A stretch of 64,000 nucleotides of DNA from Enterobacter cloacae (GTDB lineage: Bacteria > Pseudomonadota > Gammaproteobacteria > Enterobacterales > Enterobacteriaceae), in NCBI GenBank assembly GCA_014169315.1, contig AP022133.1:2418001-2482000 (forward strand), given 5' to 3'. The notes beneath the pieces were generated by a model that did not search any database, was not told the DNA's origin, and saw only the letters and a list, made by a program, of their open reading frames with translations. Of this stretch, positions 38,036-48,912 are shown piece after piece. A program made the position numbers and the translations under genes. Numbering within the stretch: position 1 is the first letter of the stretch; each line of letters begins with the position of its first letter.

Positions 38036-40057
38036 TTAACCTTTAGCGTTGTCCAGGGTCGTCAGAACGGTGTTTTTATCAAGCAATGGAGAGAAAATTT
38101 CTCCATCAGCCAGGCCGGGGCCATAGACCTCATTAAACGGAATGGCGTAGCGATTGCGTTTTCCGAGGAAATCCGCGATCGCCGTCGATGGCTTACTCCA
38201 GTCTCCACGTAGCGCAACCACATCCGGCTGGCTGAGTGCCGCGATGACTTCAGGCTGATTCAATACCCGATGCTCATTGACCTTACAGGTGACACACCAG
38301 TCGGCAGAGATATCCACGAAGACGCGTTTCCCCTGCGCAACAGCATTCTGGATAGCCTCCTCGCTTAATGGTTGCCACGGGATCGCCTGAACCTCAGTTT
38401 GCGTGTCGGGTACCGGTGTGGTCAGCAACCCGCGCAACTGATAACCCCCTAAAACAGATAACGCGATCACCACGAACCAGAACAGTGGCGAGGTTCTTTG
38501 CCCTGCTATGGCGTACGCTATGATCGCGATGACAATCAGTATCAACATAATGATGTGGCTGAGCGCTTCTCCCAGATGCAGATTGAGTAGCGTCACCAGC
38601 CAGAGACTGGATACCAGCATCATAAGACCGAGAACGATCTTCAGCGTATTCATCCAGCGTCCCGGTTTGGGAAGCAGCATGGCCGTTTCAGGGATCAACG
38701 CAACAAACAGCCACGGTAAACTCATTCCCAGGCCGAGCGTCAGAAAAATAAGCCACAGTTCCTGTAACGGTGCGCCCAGCGCAAACGCCACTGCCGTACC
38801 GAGAAACGGTGCAGAACACGGTGTCGCGAGCAGAGTGGCAAACATACCTTCACAGAAACTGCCGGTAAGCCCCGCGCCCCCCGTTGTGGCCAGCCGCCCC
38901 ATCGCCGCAGAAGGCAGCAACATTTCAAAGACCCCGAACAGATTGAGCGCAAAAAGGAATGTCACCGCCACCATCAGGCCGATAAACCACGGGCTCTGGA
39001 ACTGGATGCCCCATCCCAGCGAGGCTCCGGTTAATTTAAGGGCGGAAACCATCACGGCCAGCAGCACAAAGGAGGTCAGAATACCGGCACTGGTTGCCAG
39101 GAAGCGTAATCTGATTTTCCGCTTATCCGAACCGGCATTCAGTACACTGCTGAGCTTCATGCCCATCACCGGTAGTACGCAGGGCATCAGGTTCAGTATC
39201 AGCCCGCCGAGCAGCGCGAAGGCCAGCATTTTACTCAGCCCAACCGCTGTCGTCTGGCCCGGAGGCTCGTCCCCGACGGTAATCACGGTTTGTTGCGCGT
39301 TATCGCCATTGGTCAGTACAAAAGAGAGCGCTTTCCCCTTAAGCGTGGTGGGCTTATCACCCCATTCATCGGTCACTGGCACCGTCACGTGCAGTTGATT
39401 ACCGTCGTGCCTGATAGCCGGATCGCCAGGAAGAATATCGCCCTCCAGCGGGTCGAAGTAGATCGCTGGTTTTTTCCACTCCCCGTCCGTGGTTCCCGTT
39501 ATCACCAGATTACCGTCAGACAGCCAGGCAGACAGGTTTGAGGATATTCCCGAATCCCCCGGGATGGCGCGCATTGCACTGTCGAAAGCGCGTTGAAAAG
39601 CCTCATCTACCGGGGTGTTGAAATCCAGACGCAGCGTGTAGTCCGTCAACAGGCAGACATTACTACACGTTGAGAGCGTGAGAGTGCCATTCAGCGTATC
39701 GGCATCTGTCCCGGTGATGACCATCGGGATAATCACCTTGTCGTGATAACCCTGGGTAGTGAGACCAGAGATATCAAAGCGTGAAGGGACAGGCCAGTAC
39801 CACGTATCCCGCACCTCTTTTGGCCAGTGGATTTGTGGGGCGACGCCACCCTCGCCCGGCGAGCGCCAGTAGGTTTTCCAGCCGGACTGCAGCTCTACGG
39901 TGAGCAAGCCTAAGATACGATCCTGGCCCTTTTCTGCCTGGAAGCGGATCCGGGCGTGATCGTTTTGTGGGGAGGTCAGCCAGCCTGTGTCTGCTGCGTT
40001 GGCCATGCCAGTGCAGGACAGCAACAGGAGGATAAATCCCCTGAAGATGTTAAACAT
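38036..40057 (-). CDS. scsB: ScsB membrane reductase (DsbD-like), 673 aa
   Basis: A transmembrane protein that passes electrons from cytoplasmic thioredoxin to ScsC. A signal peptide and a periplasmic N-terminal domain (residues 20-260; TGWLTSPQNDHARIRF, then GWKTYWRSPGEGG) precede eight membrane helices. These include PCVLPVMGMK and TPCSAPFLG, each with a redox Cys. A C-terminal thioredoxin-like domain has DWCVTCKVNE. The length is typical for ScsB. It is co-transcribed with scsA (47 bp upstream), scsC and dsbG. Confidence 0.93.
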   Translation of the reverse strand: MFNIFRGFILLLLSCTGMANAADTGWLTSPQNDHARIRFQAEKGQDRILGLLTVELQSGWKTYWRSPGEGGVAPQIHWPKEVRDTWYWPVPSRFDISGLTTQGYHDKVIIPMVITGTDADTLNGTLTLSTCSNVCLLTDYTLRLDFNTPVDEAFQRAFDSAMRAIPGDSGISSNLSAWLSDGNLVITGTTDGEWKKPAIYFDPLEGDILPGDPAIRHDGNQLHVTVPVTDEWGDKPTTLKGKALSFVLTNGDNAQQTVITVGDEPPGQTTAVGLSKMLAFALLGGLILNLMPCVLPVMGMKLSSVLNAGSDKRKIRLRFLATSAGILTSFVLLAVMVSALKLTGASLGWGIQFQSPWFIGLMVAVTFLFALNLFGVFEMLLPSAAMGRLATTGGAGLTGSFCEGMFATLLATPCSAPFLGTAVAFALGAPLQELWLIFLTLGLGMSLPWLFVALIPETAMLLPKPGRWMNTLKIVLGLMMLVSSLWLVTLLNLHLGEALSHIIMLILIVIAIIAYAIAGQRTSPLFWFVVIALSVLGGYQLRGLLTTPVPDTQTEVQAIPWQPLSEEAIQNAVAQGKRVFVDISADWCVTCKVNEHRVLNQPEVIAALSQPDVVALRGDWSKPSTAIADFLGKRNRYAIPFNEVYGPGLADGEIFSPLLDKNTVLTTLDNAKG

Positions 40058-40104
40058 GTTTTACTCCGTGAATAGTGAAAATTATCGTGTGATGACGATG
40101 TTTT

Positions 40105-40476
40105 TCATTCACGGAAAACGCAGTTTTTGAGGTGTATTCGTGGTGGAGGAGCCTGAACAGGCTGGGCTCTGTCAACAAATGCCCGCACCTGGGAAAACAG
40201 TTGCAGCAATGCGAAGAAGAGAATGATGGCCGGTAGTGCGCCATCGAAGAACAGTGGCTGGGCACAAAGAAGGGAATGCGCACCTAACTGGCAGGGGGAT
40301 GGACCTGACTGCTCAGCATCAGCGCTTTGAGCCGGAGCATCGACAACCAGAACCGTCTGCGGGTTCAGCCCCTGTAAAAAATGGTTAAGATAAACCGCAC
40401 GCTGAACCAGGCAGATTGCCATCGCCAGGCACGTGATTATCAAAAGCCATTTACCCAGAAGCTGACGGTTGCGCAT
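40105..40476 (-). CDS. scsA: ScsA-like small membrane protein, 123 aa
   Basis: Two membrane helices (residues about 9-27 and 78-97) flank a periplasmic loop with two Cys residues (SPCQLGAHSLLCAQ); another Cys lies near the C-terminus. Position as first gene before scsB and overall length match ScsA of the suppressor-of-copper-sensitivity locus. Its molecular role is not known. The pairing of Cys suggests redox or copper binding. Confidence 0.82.
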   Translation of the reverse strand: MRNRQLLGKWLLIITCLAMAICLVQRAVYLNHFLQGLNPQTVLVVDAPAQSADAEQSGPSPCQLGAHSLLCAQPLFFDGALPAIILFFALLQLFSQVRAFVDRAQPVQAPPPRIHLKNCVFRE

Positions 40477-40575
40477 AACATTCCAAAATAATGAGATGCC
40501 CCGATCATAAACGATAGAAATGAATCTACAAGGCTCGACATTGTAAGGTTTTGTCTGCCCGCTTATTGTCTGGCA

Positions 40576-41145
40576 TCAATCACCGGTCAATGCTTCATAG
40601 ACATCCCGTAATCGGGCGCGGAGATAAAGCACGGCCTTGTGCTTACGTGACAACAGTGCCTGTTCGCTGGCCCCCGTCTCGTCTGCCAGCATTTTTATGC
40701 TGTAGCCCTGAAGTTCCGTTTTCTCAAAGACCTCACGCTGAAGCGCTGGAAGCTCAGACAGTGCTTGCCCCAGCTCTTCCCATAGCAGCGTTTTCAGGTA
40801 TTCCTCTTCCGGGGTTTGCGGAACACCGAACAGGGTTTCCGCTAACTCATCTTCCGGGGCTCCCGCTTCGCCATCCGCGGTGAAGTCGCCGGAGAGCGGG
40901 ACCTCATGTTTTTTCCGCGCCCGATCAGTCATTTCATTACGGGCCGCGCGAAACAGCCAGGCAGCAACGTTCTCTACCGGCTGTTCCACCTTCATGAGCT
41001 GATATGTCACTTCCTGCAGAATATCGTCGGCATCATCGCGCACGGAAGTTCGTCCGCGAATAAAGGCTTTCAGCCGGGAGCGGCAGGCATTAAGCGCCGA
41101 CATCAGCAAAGATTCACCCGCCACCCCGGCTTTCATCTCGCTCAC
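40576..41145 (-). CDS. ECF-type RNA polymerase sigma factor, 189 aa
   Basis: Sigma region 2 is seen as ARLKAFIRGRTSVRDDADDILQEVTYQL-like sequence with the typical D-A-D-D-I-L-Q-E motif. Region 4 is LSELPALQREVFEKTELQGYSIKMLADETGASEQALLSRKHKAVLYLR. The start overlaps the stop of the upstream membrane-protein gene by 4 bp (ATGA), so the two are coupled. Target genes are not known; the neighbouring scs operon is an obvious candidate but on context alone. Confidence 0.88.
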   Translation of the reverse strand: MSEMKAGVAGESLLMSALNACRSRLKAFIRGRTSVRDDADDILQEVTYQLMKVEQPVENVAAWLFRAARNEMTDRARKKHEVPLSGDFTADGEAGAPEDELAETLFGVPQTPEEEYLKTLLWEELGQALSELPALQREVFEKTELQGYSIKMLADETGASEQALLSRKHKAVLYLRARLRDVYEALTGD

Positions 41146-41555
41146 TCTGCTTCCGGCGTTTTCGGGGCGTGCTCATCCCGTTTATCATCACAGTGGCCAC
41201 GCCAGCCGCAATGCCCGTGGCGACCAAACCCTTCCCGGCGTTGCTGGATAAACGCTTCACGCTGTTCGGGTGTCATGTTCATCCAGCGTTCGTGCATCCG
41301 GCGATGCGCACCGAACATCCCCGGGCGGAAACCCAGACCGCCGAACAGAATTCGGCTCAGCACCAGAATCCCCAGCGCCTGCCAGAAACCAATGGCCTTC
41401 ACACCCAGAATGGCCGGGAGTAATGCGTTCCACAGGGTCATGACCAGCAAACCCAGCGCCACAAATATCACCGCGCCAATCACTAAGCCCTTGCCCATAT
41501 GATGACGGCCAAATCCCCGTCCGTGACCTCTTCCACGCATGTCGAAATCTCTCAT
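41142..41555 (-). CDS. His-rich small membrane protein coupled to the ECF sigma factor, 137 aa
   Basis: An N-terminal Arg/His/Gly-rich stretch (RGRGHGRGFGRHHMGKG) is followed by two hydrophobic helices (about 22-45 and 57-75). The C-terminal region, MTPEQREAFIQQRREGFGRHGHCGWRGHCDD, recalls the LTxxQ-type motif of CpxP/Spy/ZraP-like stress proteins and could bind metal through His and Cys. Position before an ECF sigma gene suggests a sensor or anti-sigma factor, but no known anti-sigma domain is visible. Confidence 0.6.
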   Translation of the reverse strand: MRDFDMRGRGHGRGFGRHHMGKGLVIGAVIFVALGLLVMTLWNALLPAILGVKAIGFWQALGILVLSRILFGGLGFRPGMFGAHRRMHERWMNMTPEQREAFIQQRREGFGRHGHCGWRGHCDDKRDEHAPKTPEAE

Positions 41556-41662
41556 TGTCTTTCCTCATTTACAGTAACTGATTATGGCTTGTGATGAGGT
41601 AGACGAATGAGCAGGGAAAATATTGCTGAGGAAATGAAAATATAATGAAGAGTGGGAAAAAT

Positions 41663-41680
41663 GGGGGGATCGCTCCCCCC
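41663..41680 (-). terminator. Rho-independent terminator after the chemoreceptor gene
   Basis: GGGGGGA and TCCCCCC form a 7-bp stem with a 4-nt loop, followed on the minus strand by ATTTTTCCC. It lies just beyond the stop at 41686. Confidence 0.8.
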
Positions 41681-41685
41681 TCCGA

Positions 41686-43236
41686 TCACGCGTGCGCAGG
41701 CAAGCTAAAGCTCGAAATACTCTGCGTCAGATGCTGAGCCTGTTCCTCAAGCGAAGCCGCCGCCGCCGCAGACTCCTGCACCAGTGCGGCGTTCTGTTGC
41801 GTTACCCCGTCCATCTCCGTGACGGCCTGTCCGACCTGGCCAATCCCGCGGCTTTGTTCTTCAGATGCCACTGAAATTTGCTCCATCAGCGTATTCACTT
41901 TATTCACTGAAGCAATAATCGCGTCAATCACCTCTCCGGAGCGATTGACCAGCTCAGTGCCGCTTTTCACGCTGACAACCGACTGGGCAATAAGATTTTC
42001 GATATCCTTCGCTGCAACGGCACTTTTCTGTGCCAGCGTACGGACTTCACTGGCGACGACCGCAAATCCGCGCCCTTGCGTACCCGCGCGAGCCGCTTCA
42101 ACCGCGGCGTTCAGTGCCAGAATGTTAGTCTGGAAAGCAATGCTGTTAATGACGCTGGTGATATCCTCAATGCGCTTCGAGTTCCCCGCGATGGTATTCA
42201 TCGTTTCAATGACTTCGCGGGTCACGGCTTCTCCGGTGTGCGCATTTTTCACCGCGTCCTGAACCAGTTTTCCAGCCTGGTGTACGTTGTCGGTGTTATT
42301 GGCAACGGTCGCGCTCAGCTCTTCCATACTGGCCGCCGTCTGGGTTAACGCAGAAGCCTGCTGTTCCGTACGTGAAGCCAGGTCGATATTCCCGGAGGCA
42401 ATCTCTTGTGCGGCATGCGTCACCGTGTGGCTCGCGTCACGCACCTGCGCAATGGTAGAAAGCAGTGCCAGGCGCATCTGCTCCATTGACCCCATCAGGT
42501 GATCAATTTCATTACCGGAATTCCCCTTCACGGGTACAGCAATGTTCAGTTTACCCGCCGCTATCTGGCTACAGTGCTCGCGTGCCAGGTTCACCGGGGC
42601 AAAAACAAAGCGCTTCATCAGCAGGCTGACCGCGATGATCACCACCACAAACAGGAAGGCAAAGCCCGCGATAATAGCCAGACCCGAAACGAAGTTGCTG
42701 CTCGCATCTTCATTCAGGCTCTTGGCATATTTCTGATGAACGGTCAGCACCTGGTCGAGCACAATTTCATACTTCCGATCCAGCTGAGAAACCTGTGAAA
42801 TGAGCGTATTGAATTGCGCCACATCATGGGCTTGCGCCGCGTTGATTAACGGCTCCAGACCCTGATTGCGATACGTTTTCCAGGCCTCTTCATAGGCACT
42901 TACCAGCGGTGCTTCATCCGCCAGGCGCGGTGCGGCCATAAAGGCGGCAAAGGCGTGATCCGCTTTTGTCAGTGCCTCTTTAACCGCCGCCAGTTTCGCG
43001 GGCTGATCCGTTGAATCCCCCGCCTCCACCATCTTCACATACTCCATCACCCGGACGCGCAGCGTACGGCTATGGTTGATGGGGTCAATAATAGACAGGA
43101 CAACCTGAATTTCTTTATTCACATTATCCAGTGAATTATTACTTTTAATGATGAGCCCAACGCTGGTGATGGTGCTCGCAACAAAGAAGAACAGTAAGGA
43201 GAACAAAATAATCAGGGAAGATTTTTTCAACGACAT
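41686..43236 (-). CDS. Methyl-accepting chemotaxis protein, 516 aa
   Basis: A transmembrane chemoreceptor of the Tar/Tsr class. Two membrane helices (about 8-30 and 186-210) bracket a four-helix periplasmic sensor domain. A HAMP domain follows ([22 protein letters not shown]), then a methyl-accepting coiled coil with the hairpin tip [38 protein letters not shown]. The C-terminus lacks the NWETF-like CheR/CheB tether, as in low-abundance receptors. It is a single gene; the ligand is not known. Position next to the sucrose operon does not prove a sugar ligand. Confidence 0.92.
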   Translation of the reverse strand: MSLKKSSLIILFSLLFFFVASTITSVGLIIKSNNSLDNVNKEIQVVLSIIDPINHSRTLRVRVMEYVKMVEAGDSTDQPAKLAAVKEALTKADHAFAAFMAAPRLADEAPLVSAYEEAWKTYRNQGLEPLINAAQAHDVAQFNTLISQVSQLDRKYEIVLDQVLTVHQKYAKSLNEDASSNFVSGLAIIAGFAFLFVVVIIAVSLLMKRFVFAPVNLAREHCSQIAAGKLNIAVPVKGNSGNEIDHLMGSMEQMRLALLSTIAQVRDASHTVTHAAQEIASGNIDLASRTEQQASALTQTAASMEELSATVANNTDNVHQAGKLVQDAVKNAHTGEAVTREVIETMNTIAGNSKRIEDITSVINSIAFQTNILALNAAVEAARAGTQGRGFAVVASEVRTLAQKSAVAAKDIENLIAQSVVSVKSGTELVNRSGEVIDAIIASVNKVNTLMEQISVASEEQSRGIGQVGQAVTEMDGVTQQNAALVQESAAAAASLEEQAQHLTQSISSFSLPAHA

Positions 43237-43250
43237 AGACAGTACCTCAG

Positions 43251-43266
43251 GGAATATATTCCCTAT
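43251..43266. promoter_or_regulatory. 16-bp perfect palindrome upstream of the chemoreceptor
   Basis: AGGGAATATATTCCCT lies 15 bp upstream of the chemoreceptor ATG. The tight position suggests an operator or an RNA hairpin covering the ribosome-binding site. Confidence 0.4.
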
Positions 43267-43333
43267 GGTTATCGGCTGATCCAGAGCTTTAATTAATTAA
43301 AGTTATTGAAGTATCCAGCCAGCCGGTCATCTT

Positions 43334-44350
43334 TTACGCTGTCGTTTTGTAACGTCGCTGTAGCGTCGCGCTCAACTTCCGCTGCAGTGGTTCCGGCGTT
43401 TCTCCTTCGATCAGTTTGCCAATCAAATCAAAGCAGTGCCAGGCCAGTTGACGGTTGTCCTGACGGACTGTGTCGATAGGAATGGTGAGGGAATCATAGA
43501 GATAGTGATCGTCAAAGCTGGCCAGCCGCATATCGCTTTGCAGCAGGTTGTGCTGGCCCATGTAGCGAAGCACACCTTCAAGCAAACCACAGGCGGCAGT
43601 GAACAGCGCTTTTGGCGGACGACCCAAGCGCGCGCACAGTTCGGCGAACATTTCGTAGCCGGAACTGGGGTGGTAATTACCGTGAATGATCCACTCCGGG
43701 CGAAGCTCGACGTTGGCATCACGCAGCCCTTGCTTAAACCCTTCAAGACGGTCGCGCGTTGGGGAAAGCCGTGGCTGCCCACCGAGGAAATAGATCTCAT
43801 CAGGATGCTGCCGCGCAAGGTCGGCCACCAGTTCGGCCGTTGGGGGAATGGAATCGGTGATCACCAGCGGTAGCGAACTGTCGTTCATATGGCGGTCAAA
43901 GAGAACGACGGGTAACTGCTCACTCAGTTTCTGGTAATCCGCATCACTGAGCATGCTGGAGGCGACAATCAACCCGTCGACCTGGCGTGCCACCATGTTA
44001 TTGACCACCACCGTCTCCTGCCCTGGGTTTTCATCACTACAGGAGATCAGCAACTGGACGCCAGCCTCGCGGCACAGCGTCTCCAGTTCGTGAGAAAACA
44101 CGGCAAAACCGTAGTTGGTGATCTCCGGAACCACCAGACCAATGGTATGACTGCGGTTATCACGCAGCGAACGGGCGTGAATGCTGGGCTGATAGTGATG
44201 CTCTTTTGCAATCGCCAGCACGCGTTCACGCGTCTCTTCAGCCACGCGAAGCTCTTTGCTGCGACCATTCAGTACCAGACTGGCGGTGGCTTTTGATACC
44301 CCCGCCAGCTCCGCGATGTCTTTTATGGTGACGCGTTTTGTTTTTCTCAC
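43334..44350 (-). CDS. scrR: ScrR, LacI-family repressor of the sucrose regulon, 338 aa
   Basis: The N-terminal [27 protein letters not shown], is followed by the hinge and a periplasmic-binding-like sugar domain ([22 protein letters not shown]). Members of this group bind fructose or fructose-1-phosphate as inducer and repress scrK and scrYAB. It is the last gene of the cluster, 28 bp after scrB. ScrR boxes are seen upstream of scrY and scrK but none just upstream of this gene. Confidence 0.93.
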   Translation of the reverse strand: MRKTKRVTIKDIAELAGVSKATASLVLNGRSKELRVAEETRERVLAIAKEHHYQPSIHARSLRDNRSHTIGLVVPEITNYGFAVFSHELETLCREAGVQLLISCSDENPGQETVVVNNMVARQVDGLIVASSMLSDADYQKLSEQLPVVLFDRHMNDSSLPLVITDSIPPTAELVADLARQHPDEIYFLGGQPRLSPTRDRLEGFKQGLRDANVELRPEWIIHGNYHPSSGYEMFAELCARLGRPPKALFTAACGLLEGVLRYMGQHNLLQSDMRLASFDDHYLYDSLTIPIDTVRQDNRQLAWHCFDLIGKLIEGETPEPLQRKLSATLQRRYKTTA

Positions 44351-44378
44351 AACGACTTAGATCCGGCTGCCAAAACCA

Positions 44379-45785
44379 CTATTCTATCATGCAGCTGCGC
44401 AGCGACCAGTACCGTAATGTGATGTCGGACGCACCTTCGAAGCGCACCTGCGCCGGATGGTCAGGAAAATAGCGGCTGCTCATCACGCCTTCACCGTGAT
44501 TGATGAAAATTTCGACGCTGGAGCGATCGCACAGAACGCGCAAATGGCGAACCTCACCCCGCCAGTAGCGGGTCAATATTTCACCGTTTTGCAGGCTGGC
44601 ACGTTCCAGGCGTAACCCGTTGTCATCAACCCTAAGCCGCAACGCCCCGGCAAAATCCACATCAACGCATGACGCGGTTAGCCAGAATTCAAGACGTGTT
44701 GCATCCAGTACCGGCGCATTGCTGGCAACACCCTGCCAGTGATGCTCATCCTCACGCAGTTGTTCCAGTTCGCGAACCGGGGTTTGCCACAGTTTGCCAT
44801 CCTGGTAGCGCAGCTCACGTGGACAGGTCATCTGGTGGATCCAGCCGTGGGCGCGCGTTGGTTGCAACATCTCTTCGCCGTCCGGTACGCCCATCCAGCC
44901 AATCAGCACCCGCCGTCCGTCTGCGGCAAGCGTCGTTTGTGGGGCATAAAACTCAAAACCGGCATCCAGCTCGTGTAAGTCACCGTGCTCAAACGCGGCG
45001 CGTTCATAGTCAAACGCCCCGTTCATCCAGGTTGCCGGATAGGTGTTGAGATAGCGATGCGATTCACGAGTCAGCCCTTGCGGGCAGCAGATCAGAACGT
45101 GAGTCCCGTCGAGGGCAAACAGATCCGGGCATTCCCACATGTATCCGGCATCAGCGAGACCGTTGATGCCATGACCGGCGATCTCTCCGCAGGGCTGCCA
45201 GTTGTGCAAATCGGCAGAGGTAAACAGCAACACTTTGCCGCGTTTTTCCAGATCCTGTGCGCCGAGCACCATGTACCACTGCCCGTCATGTTGCCAGACT
45301 TTCGGGTCGCGTACGTGTCCGGTATAGCCTTCCGGCAACGGCAGCACCGGGCCTCGTTTGGTAAAACTTCCGTCTTCATTTGGTTCAGCCAGACACTGCC
45401 AGGCGGTGCGGCTTCCGTCATCAAATTTGACGTTGCCGGTATAGCACAGCGTCAGCACACCGTTGTTATCCACGGCGCTGCCGGAGTAACACCCGTTGCG
45501 GTCATATTCTTCATCGGGCATTAGCGCCATCGGCTCATGCTGCCAGCGCACCAGATCCTCAGAACTCCAGTGTCCCCAGCATTTATAGCGGTGATCGCAA
45601 TTCAGCGGGTTCCACTGGTAAAACAGGTGATAACGCCCGGCAAACCAGATAAAACCGTTCGGATCGTTCATCAACCCTGTCACGGGTGCCGGGTGCCACT
45701 GGGGATAATGGCGGTCAGCCAGTGCGCGCGGCAGGCCTTTCATGACGGCCTGCAGCACGGCAGGCCAGCGAGAAGGTAACGTCAT
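44379..45785 (-). CDS. scrB: ScrB, sucrose-6-phosphate hydrolase (GH32), 468 aa
   Basis: A cytoplasmic enzyme that splits sucrose-6-phosphate into glucose-6-phosphate and fructose. GH32 motifs are complete: nucleophile Asp41 in GLMNDPNG, Asp160 in HVRDPKVW and acid/base Glu218 in WECPDLF. The C-terminal beta-sandwich contains RVLCDRSSVEIFINHGEGVMSSR. It overlaps the scrA stop by 1 bp, so the two are coupled. Confidence 0.95.
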   Translation of the reverse strand: MTLPSRWPAVLQAVMKGLPRALADRHYPQWHPAPVTGLMNDPNGFIWFAGRYHLFYQWNPLNCDHRYKCWGHWSSEDLVRWQHEPMALMPDEEYDRNGCYSGSAVDNNGVLTLCYTGNVKFDDGSRTAWQCLAEPNEDGSFTKRGPVLPLPEGYTGHVRDPKVWQHDGQWYMVLGAQDLEKRGKVLLFTSADLHNWQPCGEIAGHGINGLADAGYMWECPDLFALDGTHVLICCPQGLTRESHRYLNTYPATWMNGAFDYERAAFEHGDLHELDAGFEFYAPQTTLAADGRRVLIGWMGVPDGEEMLQPTRAHGWIHQMTCPRELRYQDGKLWQTPVRELEQLREDEHHWQGVASNAPVLDATRLEFWLTASCVDVDFAGALRLRVDDNGLRLERASLQNGEILTRYWRGEVRHLRVLCDRSSVEIFINHGEGVMSSRYFPDHPAQVRFEGASDITLRYWSLRSCMIE

Positions 45786-47155
45786 TATTCAGAGTCCGTT
45801 TTATATTTCAGCAGCAGGGAGACGGTAAACGCTACGCCAAAGGCAATAACCATGCCGATGATATAGTTAAGCAGCGAGCTTGCCTGCACTATCGCCATTC
45901 CCGGGATCGCGGTCAACCCAACGGCCGTCATATAAACATGCACCGATACCACCCAGGCACCGCCCACTGCACCGCCAATCAACGCCGCAATAAACGGCTT
46001 CACAAAGCGCAGGTTGATACCGAATATGGCCGCCTCAGTAATCCCCAGCATGGCAGAGAACGCCGACGGTAAGGTAATGGCTTTGATTTTTGCATCTTTG
46101 GTTTTGAACCACACCGCCAGGCACGCGCCGCCCTGCGCCACGTTCGCCATTGCCCAGATTGGCAGCAGGAAGTTGACACCAATTGACGGATTACCCAGCA
46201 AACCGGCTTCGATGGCGTGGAAGCTGTGGTGAATACCGGTGATCACAATCACTGAGTAGAGCCCACCAAATAACAACCCTGCCAGCCAGCCCGCATGGGA
46301 AATTAAGGTACTCAGGATAAAGGAGATCCCGTCACCCAACGCACGCCCTGCCGGGCCGATAATCAGCAAGGCAATAAAGCCGGAGATAATGACGGTGAGG
46401 AACGGCGTCAGGATCAGGTCTAATGCATCCGGGATCACGCGGCGCAGCTGTTTCTCAACAATACTCATAAACCAGACGGCCAGCAGCACCGGGAATACCG
46501 TGCCCTGGTAGCCAATCATGGCGATCTCAAGGCCGAAGAAGTTCATGGTATGGAAGCCAGACGCCACACCCCAGGCATTCGTCAGCGCCGGGTGGGTCAA
46601 AATACCGCCCAGCGTGGCTCCTAAATAGGGGTTACCCCCAAATTCACGCGCGGCGGTAAAACCAATCAGGATTGGCAGAATGATAAACGCCGCAGAGCTA
46701 CACATATCCAGCATGATGTAGATCGCGTTATCCGCATTGACCCAGCCGTAGGTTTTCACCATCCCGAGCAGGCCCATCAGCAAACCGGACGCCACAATCG
46801 CAGGAATGATCGGCACAAAGATGTTAGAGAGCAAACGCGCAACGCGCTGGAACGGATTCAGCTTACGCGCGGCCAAATCTGCCGCTTCGGACTTGCTGGA
46901 CTCGCCGATCCCTGCCGCCTGAATAAAGGCCGCGTAAACCTTGTTGACCACCCCGGTGCCAAATATGACCTGCATCTGACCGGCGTTACGAAAACAACCC
47001 TTAACCCCTTCAACCTTACCGATAGCCTGCTGATCGGCAAGTGCATCGTCGACCAGCACCAGACGCAGACGCGTAGCGCAGTGCGCCGCACTGGCGATGT
47101 TCTCTTTGCCGCCGAGCAGCGGAATAAGCGCACGGGCGATATTGTCAAAATCCAT
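45785..47155 (-). CDS. scrA: ScrA, PTS sucrose-specific EIIBC, 456 aa
   Basis: An inner-membrane transporter that phosphorylates sucrose during uptake, using the glucose-type EIIA from elsewhere in the cell. The N-terminal IIB domain (1-90) has the phosphorylated Cys26 in AAHCATRLRLVL. The IIC domain (110-450) has the helices and motifs typical of the sucrose/glucoside family (GHHSF-like ITGIHHSFHAIEAGL). There is no IIA domain, as expected for ScrA. Confidence 0.95.
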   Translation of the reverse strand: MDFDNIARALIPLLGGKENIASAAHCATRLRLVLVDDALADQQAIGKVEGVKGCFRNAGQMQVIFGTGVVNKVYAAFIQAAGIGESSKSEAADLAARKLNPFQRVARLLSNIFVPIIPAIVASGLLMGLLGMVKTYGWVNADNAIYIMLDMCSSAAFIILPILIGFTAAREFGGNPYLGATLGGILTHPALTNAWGVASGFHTMNFFGLEIAMIGYQGTVFPVLLAVWFMSIVEKQLRRVIPDALDLILTPFLTVIISGFIALLIIGPAGRALGDGISFILSTLISHAGWLAGLLFGGLYSVIVITGIHHSFHAIEAGLLGNPSIGVNFLLPIWAMANVAQGGACLAVWFKTKDAKIKAITLPSAFSAMLGITEAAIFGINLRFVKPFIAALIGGAVGGAWVVSVHVYMTAVGLTAIPGMAIVQASSLLNYIIGMVIAFGVAFTVSLLLKYKTDSE

Positions 47156-47193
47156 AGATACCTCTGTCTGACTTCATTTTTATGATGTATGAA

Positions 47194-47216
47194 ACGCTCC
47201 CGCAGTGCGGGAGCGT
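47194..47216 (-). terminator. Intercistronic hairpin between scrY and scrA
   Basis: ACGCTCCCGC and GCGGGAGCGT form a perfect 10-bp stem with a 3-nt loop, just after scrY. There is no U-tract, so it may protect or partly limit the transcript and set the ratio of porin to transporter rather than end it. Confidence 0.7.
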
Positions 47217-47222
47217 GAAGGG

Positions 47223-48752
<1,530 letters not shown>

Positions 48753-48783
48753 CTAAAGGAAGATTTTTATATTTGCTAAATTG

Positions 48784-48797
48784 CTAAACCGGTTTAG
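48784..48797. promoter_or_regulatory. ScrR operator upstream of scrY (proximal)
   Basis: CTAAACCGGTTTAG is a perfect 14-bp palindrome with the central CG typical of LacI-family sites. It lies 44 bp upstream of the scrY start. Confidence 0.85.
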
Positions 48798-48843
48798 GTT
48801 GCTGATACTAAACCGCTGAATTTTGGATCGGCAATGTTTTTTG

Positions 48844-48857
48844 CTAAACCGATTTAG
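48844..48857. promoter_or_regulatory. ScrR operator upstream of scrY (distal)
   Basis: CTAAACCGATTTAG differs from the proximal site by one base. A half site (CTAAACCGCTGA) lies between the two at 48808. Next to it TGTGATCAAGGCAACA could be a weak CRP site. Confidence 0.75.
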
Positions 48858-48912
48858 TAAGTGTGATCAAGGCAACAATTCAGGCCACCGGATGGCGGCC
48901 TGTGGGGGAAAA

